Shown piece by piece: positions 26,730 to 37,304 of a stretch of 62,720 bases of DNA. The notes under the pieces are model-generated. The model saw only the letters and a program-made list of their open reading frames with translations, was not told where the DNA came from and did not search any database. Origin of the DNA: Promethearchaeia archaeon (lineage in GTDB: Archaea; Asgardarchaeota; Lokiarchaeia; Sigyniarchaeales; SOKP01). A program made the translations under genes and the position numbers. The DNA lies in contig JAHQWH010000013.1 in assembly GCA_029856105.1 (NCBI GenBank), positions 1 through 62,720 of the forward strand, given 5' to 3'. The first letter of the stretch is position 1; each line of letters opens with the position of its first letter.

Positions 26730-27003
26730 CTTATTTATTTAAATAAAAATATTTTTTTGTCTTACTATAATTTTTTTATTTTAGATTATAGTTGGGAAAT
26801 AATAAAGAACATTGAATATTTAAACTTTTTTGTCTATATTCCCAAACAATTGAATCGATTAAAATTGAAAAAAAATTTTAGTCCTAAAAATACTTATATT
26901 AAATAGATTAATTAAAATATCTCGTTAAAATTTGCTTTGTTAATTTATTAAATAATTCGCCGTTTTAAAAGCATTTAAATCAATGGTAATCTCTCTGTTA
27001 CAT

Positions 27004-27798
27004 CTAATTGATCCGTATATCTAATTTATTGAATTGATAAAAAGTAACTAATACAATGATTACTGGTGCACAAATAACGACAATAAAACTAAGTAACAAC
27101 ATTTCGTAATTACTATTTTGATTAAATAGAGTTTCATAAAAGAAAAAATAGATGTTCTTCCTAAAATAATTGTAATTTAGAAATTTCATGTTATAATATT
27201 CAAATGTGGGGCTTATGCTCATGTAGAAGTAAGAAAATCCTAACGCAATCAAAGCACTATGTGTTAAAGCTGAAAAAATTAAAGTTAATGCTAGCCAGAA
27301 GATTAACTCAATAAATATTAAAAAAAACCCCATAAGTAAGATATTAATTGATATTGTTAAGTTCATAGTTAATAAAACTACAATTTCAAACAATAGAAAA
27401 GAAAAAATTATAATAAATAATAAATGAATAATCGAAAAAATCATTTTTGAGACGAGAATTCTATTCCGAGATACTGTCGAATATAAAATCATCGCTGTCT
27501 TACTAGAGAATTCTCCAGAAACTAAGTTGGCAGCAATTATGATAGGGATAAACTTAAAAAAAGGACTGCTATAACCAGCACCAATAAAACCTAACCAAAA
27601 AATATTCGTTTCTAATATATTTTGATCAAAAAATTCAATTCCACTTAAACTATATATAATTAGAATAATCGATAGACTTATACATATTAATGTTTTGATT
27701 GATAGAAATTCTTTTTTAAAGTGATGAATGAATAAAATTTTTTCGTGATAAAACCAAATACTAATTTTGTCTTTTTTTTTCATAAATATTCTCCTCAA
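27004..27798 (-). CDS. ABC-2 type transporter permease
   Basis: A 264-residue integral membrane protein with about six hydrophobic helices (for example TLICISLSIILIIYSL, and LLFIIIFSFLLFEIVVLLT) and the ABC-2 element SGEFSSKTAMILYSTVSRNRILVSK near residues 90-115. The start overlaps the ATPase gene by up to 38 bases; Met 6 (27783) would shorten this. It works with the ATPase just upstream as an exporter. Substrate unknown. Confidence 0.85.
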   Translation of the reverse strand: MRRIFMKKKDKISIWFYHEKILFIHHFKKEFLSIKTLICISLSIILIIYSLSGIEFFDQNILETNIFWLGFIGAGYSSPFFKFIPIIIAANLVSGEFSSKTAMILYSTVSRNRILVSKMIFSIIHLLFIIIFSFLLFEIVVLLTMNLTISINILLMGFFLIFIELIFWLALTLIFSALTHSALIALGFSYFYMSISPTFEYYNMKFLNYNYFRKNIYFFFYETLFNQNSNYEMLLLSFIVVICAPVIIVLVTFYQFNKLDIRIN

Positions 27799-28723
27799 TA
27801 ATTTTTTTATATAATTTACTTAAAGTTCCACTAAGAGGACCCAAATTAAAGTCTTGGTAATCTTTTAAAAATGTTTTAACTTTTTCTGGATTCTCAGTGC
27901 TAAAAATTATCTTTTCGCTTAAAATTTTTGGTTTATCAAGAAATAAATCTTTTTTCAAGCAAAATAAACCAAAAACTTCATTTATTGATAGATTGCTTTT
28001 GTGAGATACACGATTTATCTCACATTCTTTATATCCTAATATTTGAGCTAATGCTAAAATTGGACCTGATTTTTTTATTTTACCATTATCAATAATAGCA
28101 ACATAATCTGCTAATTGTTCTATTTCAGAAACTATATGACTTGAAATAATTATTGTAATACCTCCTTTTCTTTTTTCTCTTATTTTCTTAATCAAATCCT
28201 CGCGTCCCAATGGATCTATACTAGACAATGGCTCATCTAAGAAAACTAATTTAGGATTACCGGCAAAGGCTTGAGCAATTCCGAGTCGTTGACGCATTCC
28301 CCGAGAATATGTTCTAATTTTTTTATCCCAATACTCATTTTGTAAGCCGCTCCAATTTAAGATGTTTTCGGTTAATTCCTTCTTTTCTTTTCTGTTTCCT
28401 CTTAGAGAGATAATTAGTTCAAGAAAATCTCGCCCGGTAAAACTAGAATAAAATCCAACATTTTCAGGGAGGAAACCAATCTTATTAAGAATATCAGTCA
28501 AATTTTTTGAGATCTCCTTTCCTAGAACATATGCCGTCCCTATAGAAGGTTTTACTAATCCGATTAACATTAAAAATGTCGTAGTCTTTCCAGCTCCATT
28601 CGGACCTAAGAAAGCAAAACAAGATTCTGGAATTTCTAAATTGATGTTATCAACAACTGTTTTTTTATTGTACTTTTTGGACAAATCTTGAATTTTTATA
28701 ATAGGTTTTAACTCTTGTCTCAT
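27761..28723 (-). CDS. ABC transporter ATP-binding protein
   Basis: A 320-residue ABC ATPase of the ABC-2 (drug/lipid/antibiotic export) class. Motifs are Walker A LGPNGAGKTT (about 39-48), Q-loop area GFLPENVGFY, signature YSRGMRQRLGIAQA, Walker B LVFLDEPLSSIDP and switch His SSHIVSE. The C-terminal 90 residues form the regulatory extension usual in this class. It overlaps the permease gene, so the two are coupled and probably assemble as an A2B2 exporter. The substrate cannot be inferred, and no lantibiotic or regulator gene is adjacent. Confidence 0.93.
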   Translation of the reverse strand: MRQELKPIIKIQDLSKKYNKKTVVDNINLEIPESCFAFLGPNGAGKTTTFLMLIGLVKPSIGTAYVLGKEISKNLTDILNKIGFLPENVGFYSSFTGRDFLELIISLRGNRKEKKELTENILNWSGLQNEYWDKKIRTYSRGMRQRLGIAQAFAGNPKLVFLDEPLSSIDPLGREDLIKKIREKRKGGITIIISSHIVSEIEQLADYVAIIDNGKIKKSGPILALAQILGYKECEINRVSHKSNLSINEVFGLFCLKKDLFLDKPKILSEKIIFSTENPEKVKTFLKDYQDFNLGPLSGTLSKLYKKIIEENIYEKKRQN

Positions 28724-29430
28724 AATACTGAAATTTATTTTTAGTTAGATTATTATATGAACATTATATTTAAAAATATTTTCTAAAAAAGTTTTAGATA
28801 AATTGAGATTACATCATGTCCCTACTTTCCTAGCAAGGAATAATTATTTTTTCCAAAATAAGGATGTGGAATATTGGATATAGTATTCAGAAAATTCAAA
28901 AAAAATAAAATAAGTAATACTCGCAATTTTTCTGCTGTAAAAACCTCTCTTTGTAGTTTTCGCAAGTTTCGGAATTGATTCGTCGCAAATGAGGTTTTAT
29001 ATAGCACGTGCAGGACATAGATATATCTTTATCATTTTAGAATGGAATGGATAACCAAACTTTTCGATAATTCCGCTTTTGATCAGTACATTTTGTAAAA
29101 ATATTGCTTCACGGAAATAGCAAACAAGATTAATGCTTTTGTGAAATATTTCTATAAAATTATAAAAGGAACAGTTTAAATATTAAAGTGATTAAGATCA
29201 GTGCATTGAAAAATACACTCCCACAGTGTCGACTCGGGCGCATTCGATCCGAAGGGGCAGTAGGACGCCAAGACACGCAATAAGCGAGGCGCCATTACTA
29301 ACGCTGAATTTTTAGAGTAGCGAAGGTTGTGAAGCGATAATTATGAACATAAAAGCGAATATCTTTTAAAATGAGCGGGAAGGTTCGCGAAGGAAACCGA
29401 AGGGGTTTCCTTGCAATATTAAATATATGG
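28724..29430. other. Gene-poor 700-base region with G+C-rich patch
   Basis: No convincing gene. A 61-codon minus frame (28822-29007) is probably chance. Around 29042 a plus-strand frame MEWITKLFDNSAFDQYI stops after 18 codons and resumes as coding-like sequence, suggesting a relic. From about 29220 to 29420 the DNA turns G+C-rich, with motifs such as GACTCG, TTCGCGAA and a strong hairpin. It resembles the patch at 25.4-25.7 kb in style and may be an element-derived non-coding site. Confidence 0.4.
29390..29412. terminator. Strong hairpin 3' of the glycosylase-like pair
   Basis: AAGGAAACC, loop GAAGG, GGTTTCCTT: a perfect 9-bp stem with a 5-base loop, 19 bases after the stop of the minus-strand gene at 29431. 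It may mark the 3' end of that operon, or be a structural site in the G+C-rich patch. Confidence 0.5.
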
Positions 29431-29994
29431 CTATTTTATGTTTTTTTTTTTAGGAAAACCACTTTCAATATCTCGTATAATCGAATTATATCTTGAACGC
29501 CCCCAAAGGTATCTATCCTTACTTCTTAAATCTTTGAATTCTTTCTCTAATTTTAACGCCTTAAATGCTTCTATAAATTCTAAATATCTTTCTGATTTTT
29601 TAGAACCTAAATTTTTAAATCTTTTTAATTCTTCGTGTTCTACGACTCTATAATCGTATACAGTGAATCTTTGGGGATATAGCACGGTTAATATGGCAGA
29701 AGCAGTAGCTATCCGAAACTCCCAATCAAATAGAATTTTTATTCTTTCTAAATCGGAGAGAGCACTATATATTTCGCCCGTTAATGTTATAACGTTCTCG
29801 TCAAATGTTTTAGATTCTTCTTTTTTTATTATTTTTCTAGCGTTTTTCCTTTTTGCTCTATCAGCCTTCCAAATTAAAATGCAATAAAACTGGACTCCGC
29901 TGATATACCCGTTATGTTGAAAGAATTCCGTAATATCCTTAAATAAATAACTTTCCAAATCGTAAAATTTCTCGTAATCTATTTTCTCGCTCAT
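29431..29994 (-). CDS. Putative HhH/OGG-fold DNA glycosylase-like protein
   Basis: A 187-residue helical protein. The best clue is the segment IATASAILTVLYPQRFTVYD followed by YRVVEHEEL (about 95-125). Its A-S-A-x-L-x-x-x-x-P-x-x-F-x-x-x-D-x-R pattern resembles OGG-fold/HhH proteins in which the aspartate is catalytic. A canonical helix-hairpin-helix lysine is not obvious, so it may be a divergent or inactive form. It ends 18 bases downstream of a UDG-like gene on the same strand, suggesting a two-gene unit in DNA base recognition. Confidence 0.45.
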   Translation of the reverse strand: MSEKIDYEKFYDLESYLFKDITEFFQHNGYISGVQFYCILIWKADRAKRKNARKIIKKEESKTFDENVITLTGEIYSALSDLERIKILFDWEFRIATASAILTVLYPQRFTVYDYRVVEHEELKRFKNLGSKKSERYLEFIEAFKALKLEKEFKDLRSKDRYLWGRSRYNSIIRDIESGFPKKKNIK

Positions 29995-30012
29995 TTTGGT
30001 TTTTACATCCTT

Positions 30013-30567
30013 TTATTTGATCGCTTTTTCATTTTTAGGAAATGAAATCTGTTCTTTTATTATTAATTCTTTGAATTTCTCTCTAAATTGCGTCTGATTA
30101 CCACGTGATGGAAAATTCAACATCTCAGTATTAATAACGTTAAATCCAAGTTTTCTAAGTCTCCCATTTAAAGAATTGAAAACAACTTTCTTTATTAGAA
30201 TTATTTTAGTGTCCTTATCTGTTAATTTTTTAAGCTTTTCAAGTAAATATGCAAAATCGTCGTTAATTAAACCTGCTATTACTTTATCGCTTAAACCGCT
30301 TGGAATTGGCGTGTGAATGGCATCTATTAAAAAAAAACCTATAGATTGTAATTCAATCAACCACTGCTTTTTATCGCTCCTTTCATATTTCATCGAAAAA
30401 AGAATTTCCACTATATTTTTAAAGAGATGGTCGTGTTTTTCCACTTTTTCAGAATAAAAATATCTTAACTCTTCTCCCTCTTTTTTCTCTGGGGGAGCTT
30501 CTGCGATAAATAAGTATTTTATTTTATAGGTTGGTTTATATTTCTCTGCTGCAGCTTCATATATCAT
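30013..30567 (-). CDS. Uracil-DNA glycosylase superfamily-like protein
   Basis: A 184-residue protein starting MIYEAAAEKYKP. It has KYLFIAEAPPE followed by RYFY, resembling UDG motif A (G-E-x-P-G...F) with the first Gly replaced by Ala, then a helical section with GFFLIDAIHTPIP, and LNFPSRGNQTQF near the C-terminus in the position of the His-Pro-Ser motif B. It would flip and excise or merely bind modified bases. UDG-like proteins that act on modified phage DNA are known (Brig1). It is followed after 18 bases by the OGG-fold-like gene. Confidence 0.5.
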   Translation of the reverse strand: MIYEAAAEKYKPTYKIKYLFIAEAPPEKKEGEELRYFYSEKVEKHDHLFKNIVEILFSMKYERSDKKQWLIELQSIGFFLIDAIHTPIPSGLSDKVIAGLINDDFAYLLEKLKKLTDKDTKIILIKKVVFNSLNGRLRKLGFNVINTEMLNFPSRGNQTQFREKFKELIIKEQISFPKNEKAIK

Positions 30568-30728
30568 CTTTCCTAACCTTTTTTATTTGATTTTTCTTAA
30601 CTACTTTGAATATTTAATAAATATGCTAGTAATAAACATTTATCCCAAATTCTTTCTCTTTAATTATTACAAGATCGATTAAATATAAAAAGAGTTCTAA
30701 AAAAACCCCCGACCTACTTCGTTCTCTT

Positions 30729-31055
30729 TCATTTCCCCTCGGAAAAATCTTTAAAATCCCGAAATCGACAACCGCTTTCGACGGACGTTTTACGCTCGTC
30801 TTCGGAACATTTAGCTCCCACTTCCTTCTCGAGCAAACCCTTTACGAAACCCTCCACGGCGACTTTGTACTCGCCAACTCTGCTTTTAGGCACTTGAAAA
30901 AACAAAAAGGCGGAACCTTCCCCCAAAGTTGACTCTATAGCATACTTACCCTCGACGAACTCCCGAACTGCCTCTCGGTACTCCAATATCTTGCTCGTAG
31001 GAACCCGAACGCTCACCCAGCCCGATGCCTCGCCAAACTTACGCTTTCTACCCAA
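30729..31055 (-). CDS. Small protein with an internal duplication, G+C-rich gene
   Basis: A 108-residue protein made of two similar units: VSVRVPTSKILEYREAVREF (about 14-33) and LFFQVPKSRVGEYKVAVEGF (about 51-70). Both fit a hydrophobic strand, then V-P-x-S-x-hydrophobic-x-E-Y-x-x-A-V-x-x-F. A strand-then-helix unit occurring twice suggests a pseudo-dimeric DNA-binding protein, perhaps ribbon-helix-helix-like. The gene is much more G+C-rich than its neighbours, a sign of foreign origin. Upstream lie three GACTCG repeats that could be its operator. Confidence 0.6.
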   Translation of the reverse strand: MGRKRKFGEASGWVSVRVPTSKILEYREAVREFVEGKYAIESTLGEGSAFLFFQVPKSRVGEYKVAVEGFVKGLLEKEVGAKCSEDERKTSVESGCRFRDFKDFSEGK

Positions 31056-31151
31056 GAACCCAAACCAAACTTTGTTAAATCTTTCTTAAATTATAAGTTA
31101 AAGGCAACGATTTTAAACCGCTTGAATTTTAAAAGAAAAACATTCGAAAAT

Positions 31152-31218
31152 TTCGCGACTCGAAAATATGCGTTCCGAGACTCGAAATGGCCCCCCTCCT
31201 TTTCCGAGACTCGTAAAA
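31152..31218. repeat. Three TTCCGAGACTCGAAA-type repeats
   Basis: Three copies with the shared core GACTCG at 31157, 31179 and 31208: TTCGCGACTCGAAAA, TTCCGAGACTCGAAA, and TTCCGAGACTCGTAAA. They lie about 100 bases upstream of the 108-residue gene, between it and Cdc48. Iterons or operator sites are likely readings. The C run at 31191-31196 separates copies two and three. Confidence 0.55.
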
Positions 31219-31348
31219 CCTCTATGTATCTTGATATATTATACGAAAGTAGCAAACCAAACAAAAAAAATATTTCTCTTAGTTGATGCAATCTTAGTGT
31301 ATTCTTCAAATTCAATTTGAAGTTAAAAATGTAATAAGAATTAGATAT

Positions 31349-33634
<2,286 letters not shown>

Positions 33635-33742
33635 TTAATCATTTTATAGTATTAAAAAATACAATTTTAAATTTATATAATAAATGGCAATTTATGTTTT
33701 TTTCTATTTTTTTTTATAACTGTCTAGTAAGAATTAATAAAT

Positions 33743-34543
33743 TTAATAGGAAATTTCTAAGTTTAAATTCTTTTCTAGAAATGTTATATATTCTTTTGAA
33801 ATCTTTGAGTCATTAAGAGATAAATTTAAAGATTTTTTGATAAATAATTTTCTTAATTTTAATATTCTATTTTTATAGATTTGCAACTCTGGATTCTTTA
33901 ATAACTCTCCAACAATAAGCCGAGTTTGTTTATCTAATACCTTATGATATCGATCAATAATTTTAACTTCGTTTCTCCTTGTTGTATCGCTTATTCTCGC
34001 TAATTTTAATTGCTTATTAAAAATTTTAACTAAGTCCGTAATTTCTATTTTTAGATTCTCAGTTTTCGATAAATCATAGCTTTTTAGTGGTTTATCCCAA
34101 TTATAATTATGAAAAGAATCAAATTTTACGTTCACATTAGAAATTACTTGGTTTGGAATCGTATAACCCCTTTTTTCGTTCCATTTAACACATATTTCGA
34201 AGGGCGTTGCTATATAAATAAAAAAGAAGGATTTTTTTAAATTCTCAGCGATTTCTTTTAAATCATGCCTCATGCTTGTATAATAATTTAAATCGTCGCT
34301 AATAACAATAAAATTATTCTTTAAAGCAAATTCTATTCTCTCTAAATTAGTTTTTCTTACAAAATGTTCATTTTTGGAATTAAATTTATTTGGAAAATGA
34401 ATACTCCTTATTTTGTCAGGGTCTATTATTTTAACCTTATACGAAGTTATTTGCTCTATAGTTTCTTTTAGCAAGATTGCAAATGTAGTTTTACCCGAAG
34501 CTGGTAATCCAACTAAAACTATTAAAAAGTTTTGATCAATCAC
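33743..34543 (-). CDS. pstK: PSTK-like kinase (L-seryl-tRNA(Sec) kinase / KTI12 family)
   Basis: A 266-residue P-loop kinase. It has Walker A VGLPASGKTTF (about 11-21), DPDKIRS, the signature SDDLNYYTSMRHDL (about 77-91), and an NEKRG...IPNQVI...KFD...NWDKP block shared with archaeal PSTK. A basic helical C-terminal domain (about 185-266) matches the place of the tRNA-binding domain. PSTK phosphorylates Ser-tRNA(Sec) before conversion to selenocysteinyl-tRNA. No SepSecS or other Sec gene is in the window. Its start overlaps the GIY-YIG gene by 8 bases. KTI12-like function is the main alternative. Confidence 0.6.
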   Translation of the reverse strand: MIDQNFLIVLVGLPASGKTTFAILLKETIEQITSYKVKIIDPDKIRSIHFPNKFNSKNEHFVRKTNLERIEFALKNNFIVISDDLNYYTSMRHDLKEIAENLKKSFFFIYIATPFEICVKWNEKRGYTIPNQVISNVNVKFDSFHNYNWDKPLKSYDLSKTENLKIEITDLVKIFNKQLKLARISDTTRRNEVKIIDRYHKVLDKQTRLIVGELLKNPELQIYKNRILKLRKLFIKKSLNLSLNDSKISKEYITFLEKNLNLEISY

Positions 34544-34820
34544 TTACTTCTTCAGCTTCATCAAAGGTTTTTATTAATTCTATTTTTTGTTTTCTTGTAA
34601 AAGTTTTAATTTCTAGCTCACGTCTCATAGCATCACCCCTTTCGTCAAAAGTTTGAAAATACTTAAGTCTTATACTCTTTTTCCCTCGACAAAACTTAGC
34701 CCCAGTTCCCTTTTTATGTTCTTGTAATCTTCTGTTAAGATTATTAGTATATCCCGTATAGAATCTTTTTTTGTTATTTTTCGCAATCGTTTCTAATATA
34801 TACACGTAATAAAGAGACAT
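34536..34820 (-). CDS. GIY-YIG nuclease superfamily protein (UPF0213/SLX1-like)
   Basis: A 94-residue single-domain GIY-YIG protein. The motif appears as YYVYIL then YTGYTNNLNRRLQEH, with the Arg helix conserved and FDERGDAMRRELEIKTFTRKQK supplying the catalytic Glu. Family members are structure-specific nucleases or proteins of uncertain role. It precedes and overlaps the PSTK-like gene by 8 bases, so the two are co-translated; the biological link is not obvious. Confidence 0.88.
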   Translation of the reverse strand: MSLYYVYILETIAKNNKKRFYTGYTNNLNRRLQEHKKGTGAKFCRGKKSIRLKYFQTFDERGDAMRRELEIKTFTRKQKIELIKTFDEAEEVSD

Positions 34821-35011
34821 GTCAGACTCACTATTTATAAAATGCCTTTTTTTCTATTTATTCTTTTAGGCGTATATTTAATCTTTTAATGTTGTTAAAA
34901 GAAAGTGCGAAATTCAGTATATATACATATTATATTTTTTTAATTAAAAATTAAAAATTAAATTTATTAATAAAAACTTTTATATTTTTTTAAGGAAGCT
35001 TTTGATTTTTT

Positions 35012-35016
35012 AGGTG
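35012..35016 (+). promoter_or_regulatory. Shine-Dalgarno-like AGGTG deciding the start of the longin-like gene
   Basis: AGGTG is complementary to the 3' end of archaeal 16S rRNA. It lies 7 bases before ATT 35024 and 4 before GTT 35021, but 25 bases before the first ordinary start (TTG 35042). Its spacing favours initiation at 35024. Confidence 0.45.
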
Positions 35017-35023
35017 TGATGTT

Positions 35024-35659
35024 ATTCCTTTAGGTATTTGCTTGATTAAGTGGGATGAGATTCTTGGCGGAAATATATACATGAAATATCCCAATGAAGT
35101 AGCAATTCCTGATAATGTCGTGCAACAGATCCAAATTTCACACAATTTTGTTGAATCGTACATTACTATTGAAGAAAAAAATTGGAATTCAATTTCATAT
35201 TATAACGAAAACAAAGAAATCATTATCGTATTAGTTTTAGATAAATACGACGACAGTTCAGATTATACCGTTATTTTAGATGAATTTAAAAAAGAATTAG
35301 AGCTAGAGTTAAACGAAGATAGGCTCAAAGAACATATAGAAAGAATATATAATCTTTCCTTAAAAGTTTTTAGAACGAGAGACGAGGTAATAGCGAAATT
35401 AAGCAATGAAGTAGCTCAATTGAAAACTTTAGAATATGATTTAATAAAGAAATTTGAAAGGATTTCAAAATCAGATCATCTAAAAGTAAAGAGCAAAATT
35501 CAGTTTTTATTAGCTATTAACGATGAGATGAAATATGAGGATATTAAAAAATCTATTAATACGAGTAAAAGATGGTTAGATAGCGTTCTTGACACTCTTT
35601 CTAAAAATAATATTATCAAGTTTGATAACGAAAAAGATACCTATTATCTTATTGTTTGA
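35024..35659 (+). CDS. Longin/roadblock-like domain plus winged helix, Asgard-type
   Basis: The N-terminal part reads IPLGICLIKWDEILGGNIY..KYP, then a strand-rich segment (ESYITIEEKNWNSISYY, EIIIVLVLDKYDD). This matches the layout of Asgard longin-like proteins that begin with a G-hydrophobic-K-W-D-E-x-x-G motif. A coiled-coil region follows (LSNEVAQLKTLEYDLIKKFE) and the last 60 residues look like a winged helix (YEDIKKSINTSKRWLDSVLD). No ATG, GTG or TTG lies in frame ahead of the conserved motif; a stop sits at 35003. I chose ATT 35024 because of AGGTG 7 bases before. TTG 35042 would lose six conserved residues. Confidence 0.6.
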   Translation: MPLGICLIKWDEILGGNIYMKYPNEVAIPDNVVQQIQISHNFVESYITIEEKNWNSISYYNENKEIIIVLVLDKYDDSSDYTVILDEFKKELELELNEDRLKEHIERIYNLSLKVFRTRDEVIAKLSNEVAQLKTLEYDLIKKFERISKSDHLKVKSKIQFLLAINDEMKYEDIKKSINTSKRWLDSVLDTLSKNNIIKFDNEKDTYYLIV

Positions 35660-35769
35660 ATAATTCTAAACACTCTTTTATAAAAAAATACATTATTAAA
35701 AAAGTTCTTACTTTAATTATTATAAATTCAAAATTTGAATCTTTTAAAAAATAATTGGGTAAAAAAAGC

Positions 35770-36903
35770 ATGAACCTTTCAGATGAAGAACAAAACGAAG
35801 TCCTAAAAGTAATGAAATCTCAAATGTTGACGCTTTTACACGGCGAATATGTAAAAAAATTTGAGGAAGAATTCGCTCGTTACATTGGCGTAAAACACGC
35901 TATTGGAGTTAATACTGGAACTGCTGCGTTACATATGTCTATAGCCGCTTTGGATATAGGGCCCGGAGATGAGGTTATTGTCCCTCCTTTTACCTTTATA
36001 GCAACAGCAACTTCAATATTACACAATAATGCAATACCGATATTTGCGGATATTGATAATAAATCCTATACTATCGATCCCGAATCCGTGAAAAAACATA
36101 TTACAGATAAAACTAAAGCAATTATTCCAGTCCATTTAGCGGGTATTTCAGCCGATATGGGTGCCCTTAAAGACCTTGCAAACGATTTTAATTTATATCT
36201 GATTGAAGACGCTTGCCAATCGCACGGAACAAAATATTTGGGTAAGAAAGTTGGTTCTCTTGGAGATATTAGCACTTTTAGTTTTTATCCTTCAAAGAAT
36301 ATAACTACTGGGGAGGGCGGTATGATAACGACTAACAGCGATGAATTAGCTGAACAATGCCGTTTACTAAGACATCACGGTGAACCAGAGTGGTATGTAT
36401 ACAATCGTTTAGGTTATAATTATAGGATGACTGAAATACAAGCCGCAATAGGAAGGGTTCAATTAAAAAAAATCGATAATTTTATAAAAATAAGAAATAA
36501 AAACGCTATGTACTTAACAGAAGCAGTAAACAAAATAGAAGGAATTGAGCCGCCTTATGTTCCTGAATATTGTGAACCCGCTTTTAATTATTGGATAGGG
36601 CGTTTTGATCCAAATAAACTCGGTTTGAATAAAGCTGAATTTTTAAACAAATTTCCAAAGAGTAAAGTCCTTTACCCTAAACCCTTATACGAAACTAAAT
36701 TATTCAAGGAAAAAATTGCGTATCCAAAAGGATGTCCATGGTCGTGTCCTTTTTATGGCAAAGAAATAGATTATAATAAAATAGAATTACCTATAGTTGA
36801 AAAAGTTACCAAAGAGATTTTTGCTTTAGATATCCACCCAAAAACGACTAAAGAGGGCCTAGATCACAACATTAATTCAATGCAGAACTTAATCAAGAAA
36901 TAA
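35770..36903 (+). CDS. DegT/DnrJ/EryC1 family aminotransferase
   Basis: A PLP aminotransferase acting on nucleotide-linked keto sugars. Motifs are NTGTAALHMS, GPGDEVIVPPFTFIATA (about 70-86), PVHLAG, LIEDACQSHG (Asp-Ala-Cys binds PLP) and the Schiff-base lysine in FYPSKNITTGEGG. The C-terminal half carries YNYRMTEIQAAIGRVQL. It should supply an amino sugar for glycans or glycolipids. I start at ATG 35770; a TTG at 35755 would add five residues. The acylphosphatase gene follows after 22 bases. Confidence 0.9.
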   Translation: MNLSDEEQNEVLKVMKSQMLTLLHGEYVKKFEEEFARYIGVKHAIGVNTGTAALHMSIAALDIGPGDEVIVPPFTFIATATSILHNNAIPIFADIDNKSYTIDPESVKKHITDKTKAIIPVHLAGISADMGALKDLANDFNLYLIEDACQSHGTKYLGKKVGSLGDISTFSFYPSKNITTGEGGMITTNSDELAEQCRLLRHHGEPEWYVYNRLGYNYRMTEIQAAIGRVQLKKIDNFIKIRNKNAMYLTEAVNKIEGIEPPYVPEYCEPAFNYWIGRFDPNKLGLNKAEFLNKFPKSKVLYPKPLYETKLFKEKIAYPKGCPWSCPFYGKEIDYNKIELPIVEKVTKEIFALDIHPKTTKEGLDHNINSMQNLIKK

Positions 36904-36925
36904 TAAGCAAGGGAATCTTATTTTT

Positions 36926-37198
36926 ATGAAAAGAATTATAATCAAAGTATATGGAAGCGTTCAGGGCGTCTTCTTTCGCTACACTACACGTAAAGTGGCA
37001 CGTAAAATAGGTTTAGTTGGATTTGTTAAAAACTTAGCTGATGGAAGCGTTTATATCGAAGCTGAAGGAACAGAAAGCGAGCTAAAGAAATTACTTGAGT
37101 TCGCAAAAAGAGGTCCGAAATATGCTAAAGTTGAAAATATAAAATATGAATTTAAAGAAGCTCAGAATAGATATAAGGGTTTCGATTACTTTGTTTAA
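36926..37198 (+). CDS. acyP: Acylphosphatase
   Basis: A 90-residue acylphosphatase, which hydrolyses carboxyl-phosphate bonds. The anion-binding loop VYGSVQGVFFRYTTRKVA carries the catalytic arginine (FFR) and the later GFVKNLADGSVYIEAEG gives the catalytic asparagine. Size is typical. It lies 22 bases after the DegT gene on the same strand. Confidence 0.95.
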   Translation: MKRIIIKVYGSVQGVFFRYTTRKVARKIGLVGFVKNLADGSVYIEAEGTESELKKLLEFAKRGPKYAKVENIKYEFKEAQNRYKGFDYFV

Positions 37199-37304
37199 TG
37201 AATCTTTTTCTCAAATAAGTTCAAATCGTTCTGCTTTAATTTTCAATGATCATATTATGTAGATATTATTAAAGAAAATAAATAATATTTCGATATTATT
37301 ACTC

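Noticed and set aside
28822..29007. 61-codon minus frame downstream of a gene-poor stretch
   Set aside because: No family resemblance, no ribosome site seen and low-complexity composition; probably chance in AT-rich DNA.
29230..29270. Possible tRNA fragment (CATTCGATCCG resembling a T-arm)
   Set aside because: No cloverleaf, acceptor stem or anticodon arm could be built around it.
31091..31315. 74-codon minus frame across the GACTCG repeats
   Set aside because: Composition follows the repeats and AT-rich flank rather than coding use, and it shows no motif; the repeats are better read as sites.
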